Shown piece after piece: positions 1 to 8,366 of a stretch of 64,000 bases of DNA. Positions within the stretch are counted from its first letter, which is position 1; each line of letters starts with the position of its first letter. The translations under genes were made by a program, and so were the position numbers. Below the pieces are notes generated by a model. It was not told where the DNA came from. It was given only the letters and a program-made list of their open reading frames with translations, and ran no database searches. This DNA comes from Psychrobacter sp. 4Dc (lineage in GTDB: Bacteria; Pseudomonadota; Gammaproteobacteria; Pseudomonadales; Moraxellaceae): the NCBI RefSeq assembly GCF_002836715.1, contig NZ_PJAT01000113.1, positions 1 to 64,000 on the forward strand. Reading direction: 5' to 3'.

Positions 1-153
1 AGTGGCGTCCATACCACCATATTTAGATCGCCAGTTGTAGAAGGTGCTTTGGCTGATGTTATGCTCACGGCAGAGCTCGGTAATAGGGACGCCTTGTTCG
101 GCTTGTTTTAGGATGTTGACGATTTGGTTGTCGCTAAAGCGTGTCTTTTTCAT
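1..153 (-). CDS. IS3-family transposase OrfA, N-terminal part
   Basis: The first 51 residues are visible. They form the helix-turn-helix of a short OrfA protein, starting MKKTRFSDNQIV and including the family signature STFYNWRSKYGGMD at about residues 36-49. OrfA binds the IS ends, and in IS3 elements it is usually joined to OrfB, which carries the DDE catalytic domain, by a programmed frameshift. OrfB would lie to the left of the window. The ATG at 151-153 is preceded by a purine-rich GGAGAAT about 5 bases upstream, which supports this start. The family assignment is from recognised motif resemblance. Confidence 0.85.
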   Translation of the reverse strand, partial: MKKTRFSDNQIVNILKQAEQGVPITELCREHNISQSTFYNWRSKYGGMDAT

Positions 154-227
154 AGGATTCTCCTGCTGGTGTATTTTAGCAGTTAATCTCTATTTCTAAG
201 TGTTCTTATTTATTGGGGGGATTACCA
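1..227 (-). mobile_element. IS3-family insertion sequence, end fragment (continues beyond window)
   Basis: The transposase orfA start lies at 153 and reads leftwards out of the window. The DNA from 154 to about 227 is the non-coding end of the element. On the minus strand the probable tip begins TGGTAATCCCCCC near 227, consistent with the TG...CA ends of IS3-family elements. The other end is outside the window, so neither the inverted repeat pair nor a target duplication can be verified. The boundary at 227 is inferred. Confidence 0.65.
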
Positions 228-252
228 GGCATTACTGCCTGACTCAAGTAAA

Positions 253-1020
253 TCAGCCTCCGATAAAGTCGGGGCGGTTCAATACTGCCATCCCATTTGA
301 CTTACGCTTAGTTAAGTTATAATCCCAATAAAATAGCGTGCCATAACCTTCCCCTACTACTTTATCTACATTAAGATGTTCATTTAATAATTGCAAAGTA
401 ACGACACTACTTTCCCATTGTTCAGCAAACTGCCAATATAACGTAGGCTTATCATGTTGTATTGCATTGTTGCCATAATGAAAAAAAAGCACACCGTTTC
501 TTGTAATACTTAAGATTTTTCCTGTCAGCGCTCTGAAACCAATATTAAGCAGGTAATCTAAATCCGCAGCTTCGATTTTCTCAATCACTGAATCTTCAAT
601 TTCTTCAGTGTACTCACCCTGCTTCGGTATAGACATGATAGTAGGCATTGAGCCATGTTTTGATAAGTCGTGGATAGAATAATGCTTAGCATTACTCTTA
701 GTTCGAGAAAGAAAAGAGAATATTTTTTGATTAATTAGGGGAATAGACTTTAGTACACTGCGTTTCTGTTTTATATTTCGTTGAATAGCGATACAAACCT
801 CGACAACTCCTTCATCCACCAATGACTTAAGTGGTTCAAAGTTGTACCACGCCAAGGTCTTATCTTCTACAAGGATTCCAAGCCTAATCTTCTTTATCGT
901 TATCACATTAAATGGTACACGATATTTTGCGCATTCTGATCCGCAACACGTGTCCAAACTCCTTTTAAGTAAAGTGTCATTCCATTGTATATTCAAATAA
1001 TAACATATATAGTAATACAT
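253..1020 (-). CDS. Formyltransferase-like protein, possibly C-terminally truncated
   Basis: The open frame has 255 codons. From about residue 45 it resembles the methionyl-tRNA formyltransferase-type fold used by some glycan-modifying enzymes: a short strand (KKIRLGILVED), then a stretch around residues 155-220 containing FFHYGNNA and later LQLLNEHLNVDKVV. In canonical enzymes the corresponding positions hold the Asn-His-Asp catalytic triad. Here a His is present but the Asn and the downstream Asp are not evident, so activity is doubtful. The first 39 residues look unlike the family, and a GTG at 906 is an alternative start. No strong ribosome-binding site precedes either. The stop lies about 26 bases from the IS end, so the 3' end may have been removed by the insertion. 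The function assignment is tentative. Confidence 0.45.
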   Translation of the reverse strand: MYYYICYYLNIQWNDTLLKRSLDTCCGSECAKYRVPFNVITIKKIRLGILVEDKTLAWYNFEPLKSLVDEGVVEVCIAIQRNIKQKRSVLKSIPLINQKIFSFLSRTKSNAKHYSIHDLSKHGSMPTIMSIPKQGEYTEEIEDSVIEKIEAADLDYLLNIGFRALTGKILSITRNGVLFFHYGNNAIQHDKPTLYWQFAEQWESSVVTLQLLNEHLNVDKVVGEGYGTLFYWDYNLTKRKSNGMAVLNRPDFIGG

Positions 1021-1052
1021 GTTAAAAGAAACTCACCATTAAAATTAGACGC

Positions 1053-1085
1053 AAAAAAAGCCCTGCTATCTTTCGATAAAGAGCT
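1053..1085 (-). terminator. Rho-independent terminator within repeat R1
   Basis: On the minus strand the RNA reads AGCTCT...GATAGCAGGGCT with a GAAA loop, followed by a run of T (the A tract at 1053-1059). It is placed to stop transcripts coming leftwards from the glutathione S-transferase operon. Confidence 0.6.
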
Positions 1086-1158
1086 TTTAGTAGTCAAATA
1101 GGTTTTATGAAAAAATCATACTTTTAGCGAAACACGATTCATCGAGAAAGGTGAGAAA
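1053..1158. repeat. Dispersed repeat R1, copy 1 (groEL 3'-flank type)
   Basis: About 105 bases match 5662-5768 in the same orientation at roughly 90 percent identity by eye. Shared words include GCCCTGCTATCTTTCGATAA and CATACTTTTAGCGAAA. The left part of each copy is a hairpin that on the minus strand is followed by a T tract, which is terminator-like. Outside these limits the two loci diverge. Confidence 0.75.
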
Positions 1159-1195
1159 ATGGTCAATATAAAGTGAAAGGCTGAACAGCTAAAGC

Positions 1196-1290
1196 AGTTT
1201 AATTTGGCGGGATATTATTATAAAGCAGCCTCTGATGACAAGACATAGACGTTTAGAAGAGATGCGGCGGATCAGTAGCTTGATATAAAA
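1196..1290 (+). pseudogene. Decayed 3' coding remnant, repeat R2 copy 1
   Basis: Reading the plus strand gives an interrupted frame ending TFRRDAADQ and a stop, with an earlier in-frame stop seven to ten residues upstream. The same tail (TFRRDTAD, stop) occurs at 4870-4965. The shared DNA core is GACGTTTAGA followed by GAGAT and GCGGAT. I do not recognise the parent protein. Two degenerate copies of the same 3' end suggest a once-duplicated gene. Confidence 0.4.
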
Positions 1291-1320
1291 ACTATATTTA
1301 CTACAATCCCTAGAAGTCAC

Positions 1321-1348
1321 TAGAAGCATTGCATTCAGTGCTTCTAGC
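1321..1348 (-). other. Stem-loop downstream of the GST gene
   Basis: Perfect 9-base arms CTAGAAGCA and TGCTTCTAG flank a 10-base loop about 40 bases past the stop codon of the minus-strand GST gene. No T tract follows, so it is more likely an mRNA 3'-end stabiliser or processing site than a full terminator. Confidence 0.45.
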
Positions 1349-1387
1349 CCAATCATCAGATATCCTTTAGTTGAACATATGAACAGA

Positions 1388-2056
1388 TCACAACAATCCT
1401 TCTTGTGCCATCATTTCTTGTATCGAGGCGCGGTTTAGCATGGCTTGATAGTGTGCACTTAGGTGTGTCCAGTCTTGTGCTCGACTCGCATATCGCTGAC
1501 TCCAGTGAGCAATCATAAATAAATGAAAATCAGCCCCACTTAATTTATCGCCCAACAACCATGGACCATTATTTGCTAATCCCTTTTCAACAATACCCCA
1601 GCAGTGGGTTAGCACATCATTCGCTTTATCTTTCACTTGCTGCAAATTGTGCTCGGCGCTGATGTACTGCTCGGGATGTGCCCAGCGATTAGCGGCTTCT
1701 TGTAGTGTAGAAGACATCCAAAACAAATATTGGTAATAAACACCGCGCCTAGGGCAGCCTGTGTCTGGTGCTAGCCCAGACTCTGGGTGTTGATCTAACA
1801 CATACATTAAAATTGCCGCAGACTCATAAATAACCTGTCCCTGATGCACCAACGTAGGTACTTTGCCATTTGGATTAATGGCTAGATACTCAGCTGATTT
1901 TTGCATGTTTTTAGACAGGTCTATTTCTATCATTTCATAAGAAACGCCTAGCTCCTCAAAGACAGCATGGGTGGCCATATTGGCACCACCCTTATCCCAA
2001 TATAAAGTATAAATAGTCGTGTCCTTCTTGCTGTGGCGATTGATGGATAAAACCAT
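1388..2056 (-). CDS. Glutathione S-transferase family protein
   Basis: This 222-residue protein has an N-terminal thioredoxin-like domain (residues about 14-92) with the cis-proline motif KVPTL near residues 65-69 and the glutathione-contacting ESAAI at 78-82. An all-helical C-terminal domain follows (about 100-215). Such enzymes conjugate glutathione to electrophiles or act as glutathione-dependent isomerases in the cytosol; the substrate cannot be read from sequence. It starts 25 bases after the aminotransferase stop, so it is probably the last gene of a DMT exporter-aminotransferase-GST operon. No strong Shine-Dalgarno precedes the ATG, and the first 12 residues extend beyond the usual family start. 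Confidence 0.85.
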   Translation of the reverse strand: MVLSINRHSKKDTTIYTLYWDKGGANMATHAVFEELGVSYEMIEIDLSKNMQKSAEYLAINPNGKVPTLVHQGQVIYESAAILMYVLDQHPESGLAPDTGCPRRGVYYQYLFWMSSTLQEAANRWAHPEQYISAEHNLQQVKDKANDVLTHCWGIVEKGLANNGPWLLGDKLSGADFHLFMIAHWSQRYASRAQDWTHLSAHYQAMLNRASIQEMMAQEGLL

Positions 2057-2081
2057 TGCACTGAGTTATAAAGATTATTCT

Positions 2082-3260
2082 CTAACGTGAAATAATCGAT
2101 ATGATGGCGCCCGCCAGTTGAGGGATTTCCGTCATTTTCAAACCGGCAATATTGATTCTACCATTTGGCATGCCGTAGATAGCGAACTCATCTTGCAGTA
2201 TCAGCATTTGATTTTTGGTTAGCGGTAATAGAGAAAACATGCCTTTTTGTTGCGAAATGTCCAAAAACTCTGCAGGTGCACCCCTATCTTTTAATGCTAC
2301 GCTTAATGCTTGGCGAATAGTATCTACCCTATCGCGGTAGCTTGCCAGCTCGTCTAGCCAAGCGTCTGGGCTGTCTAGCAAATAAGAAGCCACTGCGGCA
2401 CCGTGATTGGGCGGCATGGAGTAATTGGCGCGTGTGATGGTTTCTAAAAGTGTCTGTATATCTGCATGGCGGTCATGGTTCGTCGTCATTACCGTGGCAA
2501 TACCCGTACGCTCATTGTATAGTCCCATATTTTTTGAACAGCTAGCGGCGATAAATGCAAAGTCAGAGTCTTCAATGATTAAACGCAGTCCTGCAGCATC
2601 GGCATCAGGATCACCTCCAAAACCTTGATATGCCATATCAATAAACGGGACAATATTTTTCTGTTTACACCTATTAGAAAACTGTTGCCACTGCTCTAAA
2701 GAAGGATCTATACCGGTAGGATTATGGCAGCACGCATGTAATAACAACACGTCTCCTTCTTTTGCTTTTTCTAGCGTAGCTAAACACGCATCAATATCTA
2801 ACTGGCCATTTTTATTTTGCCAAGGATACGTATTAACCGCTAACCCAGCACCTTCCATTAGCGGACGATGATTGATATAGCCAGGGTCACTGATCCAAAC
2901 GGTTGAATCGGGAGAGAGCGTGGCGATTAAATCAGCAATGAGTCGTAATGCACCTGATGCTCCAACCGTCTGAATCGTGCACTGGTCTTTTAGACTTGGA
3001 CTGTCACCCAGTACAAATTTTGCCATTTGCTGGTTAAAATTAGCGTTACCCGATAACATGCCATAAGCCTTCGAATGAGCTTGATGAGCAAGATGTATCT
3101 CTGCGTCTTGCACGGTTTTCATCACAGGCGTATTGCCATGCTTGTCTCGATAGACACCAACCAATAGATCTATTTTATGTTTGCGTTGGTCAGCACGAAA
3201 CCTACCTAACAATGCCCACAGTGGATCACCATTGATAACAGGCATATTATCTAACATCAT
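2082..3260 (-). CDS. Aromatic/aspartate-type aminotransferase (class I, PLP-dependent)
   Basis: This 392-residue class I aminotransferase is close in length to AspC and TyrB (about 396). Visible motifs are HNPTG at 179-183, DMAYQGFG around 208-214, and the pyridoxal-phosphate lysine K243 within SCSKNMGLYNERTG, a pattern typical of the aspartate/aromatic subgroup. It should swap an amino group between an aromatic or acidic amino acid and 2-oxoglutarate. AAGGAAG sits 4 bases before the ATG and supports the start. It lies 18 bases after the DMT exporter gene and near a divergent Lrp-type regulator, which suggests a role in amino-acid catabolism or overflow rather than basal biosynthesis. Aspartate versus aromatic specificity is not resolved. 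Confidence 0.88.
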   Translation of the reverse strand: MMLDNMPVINGDPLWALLGRFRADQRKHKIDLLVGVYRDKHGNTPVMKTVQDAEIHLAHQAHSKAYGMLSGNANFNQQMAKFVLGDSPSLKDQCTIQTVGASGALRLIADLIATLSPDSTVWISDPGYINHRPLMEGAGLAVNTYPWQNKNGQLDIDACLATLEKAKEGDVLLLHACCHNPTGIDPSLEQWQQFSNRCKQKNIVPFIDMAYQGFGGDPDADAAGLRLIIEDSDFAFIAASCSKNMGLYNERTGIATVMTTNHDRHADIQTLLETITRANYSMPPNHGAAVASYLLDSPDAWLDELASYRDRVDTIRQALSVALKDRGAPAEFLDISQQKGMFSLLPLTKNQMLILQDEFAIYGMPNGRINIAGLKMTEIPQLAGAIISIISR

Positions 3261-3278
3261 GATACTTCCTTAATTAAT

Positions 3279-4196
3279 TTATGTCGCTCGATTGGACAAG
3301 ATGACACCAATGGTACTGAGTACGATGCCGCATATCATAATGACTGATAGAGACTCATTGAGTATCAGCGTAGCCAGTATAGCGGTTAATCCTGGGGATA
3401 AAGAGCCAAGTAATAAGGTACGAATGGAGCCCAATTGTTTTACTGCATAAGAAAACGCAATGGTTGATACCACCCCTACACCAAGTCCTTGTACTAGGAT
3501 AAACGGAAGCGCTTCATCAAAAGATACAGAACCTATATTCGTCTCTACAATACCAGACAGAACCATCATCAATGTCAGAAAAAACGAGGTATAAGAGAGC
3601 ACGATAGCAATAGCTATTGGACTCAGTTTGGTGCTTTTTAACCCTAAGGTATAACCCGCCCAAATCAGGCTTGCCATCAACAGTAACCCTACACCATACA
3701 GAAGACTATTAGGTGTTGACTGTGCACGCCCACCAATCATAGTAGCTATGCCAAAGAGAATAAGGATTAATGCGGCAAATTTTCTTAATGATATTCGTTG
3801 ACGATAAAAAATAAAAGACAATATTGCGGCAAAGAAGACTGGCGTCCCTGTCAAAATAGTACCAACGTAAGCTGCTGGTACCGTACTTGCACCAAAAGTG
3901 GCCAATAAAAGAAAAGGCACGCCGCCAAGTAAAACAAACATGATGTCTGGCAGTCTGATATTTTTGACTTCATGCCAACTAGAGAGTACCCAAGGAGTCA
4001 ATAAGACCAGCGGTACACTAAAACGAATGAGCATGACATCCGCAATACTTAGCGACGATGTACTAACCGCTCGTACAGTCAACGCAAATCCTGACCAAAT
4101 CAATAATACGACGCTCATCGCCACATAGCCTTTGGTTAGTGGCGACATTACAAACAAAGGATTTTTGCGCGATGAGGGATGGAATATCGTATTCAT
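3279..4196 (-). CDS. DMT superfamily (EamA) transporter
   Basis: This 305-residue protein has about ten hydrophobic segments in two tandem EamA repeats, the layout of drug/metabolite transporters such as RhtA and YdcZ-like exporters. Members move amino acids or other small metabolites across the inner membrane, often outward. The first repeat starts around GYVAMSVVLLIWSGFA and the second around LLYGVGLLLMASLIWAG. It is the first gene of the minus-strand operon with the aminotransferase and GST, and is divergent from the Lrp-type regulator 147 bases away. The most economical guess is a regulated amino-acid exporter. An in-frame ATG at 4148 is an alternative start; neither has a clear ribosome-binding site. 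Confidence 0.85.
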   Translation of the reverse strand: MNTIFHPSSRKNPLFVMSPLTKGYVAMSVVLLIWSGFALTVRAVSTSSLSIADVMLIRFSVPLVLLTPWVLSSWHEVKNIRLPDIMFVLLGGVPFLLLATFGASTVPAAYVGTILTGTPVFFAAILSFIFYRQRISLRKFAALILILFGIATMIGGRAQSTPNSLLYGVGLLLMASLIWAGYTLGLKSTKLSPIAIAIVLSYTSFFLTLMMVLSGIVETNIGSVSFDEALPFILVQGLGVGVVSTIAFSYAVKQLGSIRTLLLGSLSPGLTAILATLILNESLSVIMICGIVLSTIGVILSNRAT

Positions 4197-4265
4197 AGTC
4201 GTGTCTTATGCTGCTATACAAAGACCAATTATCGATTAAAATACGCGCTTTTATCTCTATTTATT

Positions 4266-4282
4266 CATTGCAATTTTGCAAA
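4266..4282. promoter_or_regulatory. Symmetric candidate operator between DMT operon and lrp-type gene
   Basis: The divergent gap contains ATTGCAATTTTGCAAAT, two copies of the self-complementary TTGCAA separated by two bases. A GATAAT 18 bases after the first TTGCAA could serve as -10 for the plus-strand regulator gene. Lrp/AsnC proteins bind AT-rich dyads, so this is a plausible autoregulatory site, but the match is by inspection only. Confidence 0.35.
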
Positions 4283-4343
4283 TATTTGGTGGATAATGCT
4301 AACTAAATAAAAATTATTGGCTTAAAAAGCCAAAAGGTAAATT

Positions 4344-4799
4344 ATGGACAAAATCGACCGCCATATCTTGGAAGTGCTCCAGAAAGAAGCGCGCTTATCT
4401 ACAGCCGAACTGTCCGAACGTATAGGGCTGTCGCCGTCTCCTTGCGCGCGACGCCTAAAGCGTTTGGAGGACGAAGGTTATATAGAAAACTATCAAGCGA
4501 ACGTAAACAAAGCCAAAGCAGGTATTGCGATGAGTTTCTTTGTGGAGGTCAGTCTCAACAGCCACCAAGAAAAATCTATCGCAGCCTTCGAACGCGCTCT
4601 GTCCAATATGGACGAGGTGATTAATGGACATGTGGTATCGGGTTCTTATGATTATTTATTAGAAGTGGTAAGCCCCAATCTCGATGGTTATGAGCGGTTC
4701 ACACGTAAGCTGCACAAGCTTGCTAGCGTAAAAGATATACACACTCATTTATCGGTGAGAAAGGTAATCAATAAGACGACTCTACCTATTTTTGTGTGA
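4344..4799 (+). CDS. Lrp/AsnC family transcriptional regulator
   Basis: This 151-residue protein is the typical Lrp length. Residues about 4-50 form the AsnC-type helix-turn-helix (TAELSERIGLSPSPCARRLK), and residues about 65-145 form the RAM ligand-binding domain (GSYDYLLEVV). Such proteins sense amino acids and control transport and metabolism genes. It is transcribed away from the DMT exporter-aminotransferase-GST operon, so that operon is its likely target. AAAGGT lies about 5 bases before the ATG. A small hairpin (GGCTTAAAAAGCC) just upstream could partly mask the ribosome-binding site. Confidence 0.9.
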   Translation: MDKIDRHILEVLQKEARLSTAELSERIGLSPSPCARRLKRLEDEGYIENYQANVNKAKAGIAMSFFVEVSLNSHQEKSIAAFERALSNMDEVINGHVVSGSYDYLLEVVSPNLDGYERFTRKLHKLASVKDIHTHLSVRKVINKTTLPIFV

Positions 4800-4869
4800 G
4801 ATTCTTTCATACTGACTAGGAGCACAATATCTCGCTCGATCACTCGTGAGTAGCAAGACCCATAATAAG

Positions 4870-4965
4870 TTCATTTGGATTTGACAGAATATTGCTATGA
4901 TAAAAAGTCTTGATAGTACGACGTGGACGTTTAGACGAGATACAGCGGATTAATAGAGTATTTGA
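4870..4965 (+). pseudogene. Decayed 3' coding remnant, repeat R2 copy 2
   Basis: The plus strand reads a short frame ending WTFRRDTAD and a stop, matching the remnant at 1196-1290 (core GACGTTTAGA, GAGAT, GCGGAT). Identity by eye is about two thirds over 80-90 bases. An earlier in-frame stop shows decay. A terminator follows directly. The parent gene is not recognised. Confidence 0.4.
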
Positions 4966-4981
4966 TGAGCTTTAACTATAA

Positions 4982-5018
4982 CGCCCTAATATAGGAGATA
5001 TTACTAGGGCTTTATTTT
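4982..5018 (+). terminator. Rho-independent terminator
   Basis: Arms GCCCTAATATA and TATTACTAGGGC flank a GGAGA loop and are followed by TTTATTTT. It would end transcription of the Lrp-type regulator or of the decayed remnant before it. Confidence 0.7.
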
Positions 5019-5080
5019 AGAGGGATAAGTAAGTCATTCATAGTAAGTAGCTTATTAACAATAGATTTGTATTCACCGTA

Positions 5081-5452
5081 TTATAGGGAAATCTCAACCT
5101 CTATTTTGATTGGTCGTTTTAAATGGATAGTGACTTTTATATTAATAGAAGCTGCTTCTGGTGGCTCATTGTCCAAAGCGCCGTCAACGATATGTGCGAT
5201 TTTCATTGCTTCTACTTCTTTAAGCTCAAAGCCGTTTGCTTTGGCACCTCTCATCACTTTTTCATAAATTTCTTTTTCGCTTGTGTAGCGCTCTTTATTG
5301 TTAAATGATAACTGCATAACTTTAGAATGAGCAACGCTAGACATCTCCATCGGCTTTTGCATTTTAAACCTATCTAAACTAGGATCAGCTGAACTACTAG
5401 CAGAAGCTAGCACTAGGGCTGATGCTACCATTGCAATCGATAAAATCTTCAT
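5081..5452 (-). CDS. Small secreted protein of unknown function
   Basis: This 123-residue protein has a clear signal peptide: MKILSIAMVASALVLASASS with probable cleavage around residues 20-23 (SSSA, then DPSLD). The mature part is hydrophilic and contains a segment around residues 48-100 (KERYTSEKEIYEKVMRGAK) likely to be helical, and ends in an alternating beta-like strand (IKVTIHLKRPIKIEVEI). I do not recognise a family. AAAGGAATT lies about 5 bases upstream of the ATG. Two palindromes and a promoter-like pair sit just upstream, so expression may be tightly repressed. It is a lone gene between two unrelated units. Confidence 0.65.
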   Translation of the reverse strand: MKILSIAMVASALVLASASSSADPSLDRFKMQKPMEMSSVAHSKVMQLSFNNKERYTSEKEIYEKVMRGAKANGFELKEVEAMKIAHIVDGALDNEPPEAASINIKVTIHLKRPIKIEVEISL

Positions 5453-5493
5453 TTTGAATTCCTTTTGAGTTAATTTATTCCTTCTAAGTTAAA

Positions 5494-5524
5494 ATACTAT
5501 TAGCGAATATATTCGCTATATCAA
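5494..5524 (-). promoter_or_regulatory. Promoter with an 18-bp palindromic operator in the spacer
   Basis: On the minus strand TTGATA (5519-5524) and AATAGT (5496-5501) or TAGTAT (5494-5499) frame a perfect 18-base palindrome, TAGCGAATATATTCGCTA (5501-5518). A palindrome between -35 and -10 is the textbook position for a repressor. The controlled gene would be the small secreted protein starting at 5452. The -10 match is moderate. Confidence 0.5.
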
Positions 5525-5560
5525 CTATATCCTAATAAATTATTAATTGAAAATTTAAAT

Positions 5561-5583
5561 TAATATTAGTAATACTAATATTA
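5561..5583. promoter_or_regulatory. Second palindrome upstream of the secreted-protein gene
   Basis: Ten-base arms TAATATTAGT and ACTAATATTA are separated by AAT. The palindrome lies about 37 bases upstream of the proposed -35 element. It may be a second binding site or an AT-rich cruciform; its sequence differs from the first palindrome. Confidence 0.4.
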
Positions 5584-5659
5584 TTAAGTATTGGATAATT
5601 TTAGTTAGTTATCCCTATTCTGATTTTCTGCACAATGCCAATTATTACTTTAAATCAAA

Positions 5660-5695
5660 CAAAAAAAAGCCCTGCTATCTTTCGATAACAGAGCT
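5660..5695 (-). terminator. groESL operon terminator
   Basis: On the minus strand, AGCTCTGTTATC and GATAGCAGGGCT pair, using two G-U pairs, around a GAAA tetraloop and are followed by at least seven T. It lies about 140 bases beyond the groEL stop codon. Confidence 0.75.
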
Positions 5696-5768
5696 TTTAA
5701 TAGTCAAATAGACTTTATGACAAAATCATACTTTTAGCGAAAAACGATTTACCGAGGAAGATAAGCGA
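5662..5768. repeat. Dispersed repeat R1, copy 2
   Basis: Same orientation and nearly the same sequence as 1053-1158, including the terminator hairpin and the following AGTCAAATAG...CATACTTTTAGCG stretch. This is probably the native copy, because it supplies the groESL terminator. Confidence 0.75.
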
Positions 5769-5833
5769 AAATAGTACTTGTTGTACATTGAGCATATCTG
5801 ACAAAGATAAATCGCTTTGCAGCAGAAGTAAAA

Positions 5834-7480
<1,647 letters not shown>

Positions 7481-7597
7481 TTACTCCACTATTATAAGTA
7501 TGAGAATACAATTGATTGATTTGATAGTTGCTTATCAAAAGCGATTATCAGAAACTGCTATCAAAATGTGCTGAGTATAAAATAATACTCAAAAGGA

Positions 7598-7888
7598 CTA
7601 GCCTTCTAGCACACCCAATACATCAGACTCTTTCATAATCAATAGTTCTTCACCGTCAACCTTTACGGTTTGACCGGCATATTGACCGAACAAAACTTTG
7701 TCGCCAGCTTTTACATCTAACGCACGAGTTTCACCGTTATCACGAACTTGACCATTACCAACTGCAAGCACTTCACCTTGTGAAGGTTTCTCTTGTGCTG
7801 AACCAGGAAGCAAGATACCACCAGCAGTCTTTGTTTCTTCTTCTATACGGCGGACGACAATACGGTCATGTAAAGGACGAATGTTCAT
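7598..7888 (-). CDS. groES: 10 kDa co-chaperonin GroES
   Basis: This 96-residue lid protein of the GroEL chamber starts [14 protein letters not shown]. It carries the flexible GroEL-binding loop (residues about 16-35, with GGILLPGSA) and the roof region before the C-terminal strand. Length is typical. It is the first gene of the heat-shock operon, with a sigma-32-type promoter about 130 bases upstream. TTGGAG lies 8 bases before the ATG. Confidence 0.99.
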   Translation of the reverse strand: MNIRPLHDRIVVRRIEEETKTAGGILLPGSAQEKPSQGEVLAVGNGQVRDNGETRALDVKAGDKVLFGQYAGQTVKVDGEELLIMKESDVLGVLEG

Positions 7889-8003
7889 CGATATGACTCC
7901 AAAAGTTGGTTAATAAAATTAAGGGTTTATTTGAATTAATGGTCTCAATACCAGTATCTATAGGGAACACTGCCAAAAACAACGCTTTATAGATAAGCCT
8001 TGA

Positions 8004-8327
8004 GCTTGTAACAAAAAGTGGGGGCAAGGTGAGTTCGGTTCAAGTGTAAAGCCCAAAAATTTACAAGATTATTTTGCAAAAATAGATCAACCGACGTTTC
8101 ATATCGATGTATTACATTTAATAGAGACGATCTGCTAGTTAGGTAAAGGACAAGAAGTAGGAATATTTAAAGATATTGAAGAGCTGAATTTGTATTTTAA
8201 CCAATGCCAAATCAACTATAGAAACATTTGCTACAAGCACTACACGAAGCGGTATGACACCACGCTTGAAAATGTAACAGCGTATGACCATTATAGGTCT
8301 GGTAAACATAATAAGAACGAACGATAA
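8004..8327 (+). pseudogene. Possible decayed ORF with one in-frame stop
   Basis: A plus-strand frame of 107 codons is broken only by TAG at 8136-8138. The halves read with protein-like composition (QPTFHIDVLHLIE before the stop; EVGIFKDIEELNLYF and YDTTLENVTAYDHY after). There is no good start codon and no family I recognise. The frame overlaps the groESL promoter, so a live gene is unlikely. Chance occurrence cannot be excluded. Confidence 0.28.
8016..8044 (-). promoter_or_regulatory. Sigma-32 (RpoH) heat-shock promoter of groESL
   Basis: On the minus strand CTTGAA (8039-8044), a 14-base spacer and CCCCCACTT (8016-8024) match the heat-shock consensus CTTGAA-N13/14-CCCCATNT closely. Transcription would start about 120 bases before the groES ATG. 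Confidence 0.75.
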
Positions 8328-8366
8328 AAGTTGCTATATCAGCAATAAATTAATGAAGGGGTATCT

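Larger units (their letters stand above)
1021..1387. other. Repeat-rich intergenic region
   Basis: This stretch holds no intact gene. It contains a terminator-containing repeat (1053-1158) that is nearly identical to the groEL downstream region at 5662-5768. It also has a decayed coding remnant (about 1196-1290) related to 4870-4965, and a hairpin (1321-1348) behind the glutathione S-transferase gene. The mixture looks like a scar of past rearrangement. Confidence 0.6.
5453..5833. other. AT-rich regulatory gap between secreted-protein gene and groEL
   Basis: The gap contains two palindromes and a promoter candidate for the secreted-protein gene (5494-5583), the groEL terminator (5660-5695), and the second copy of repeat R1 (5662-5768). 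No coding sequence is evident. Confidence 0.6.
7889..8366. other. Intergenic region between groES and the DUF3108 gene
   Basis: It contains the sigma-32-like groESL promoter (8016-8044) and a 107-codon plus-strand frame interrupted by one amber codon (8004-8327). A Shine-Dalgarno for the next gene (GAAGGGGT, about 8352) is also present. No intact gene is seen. Confidence 0.6.
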
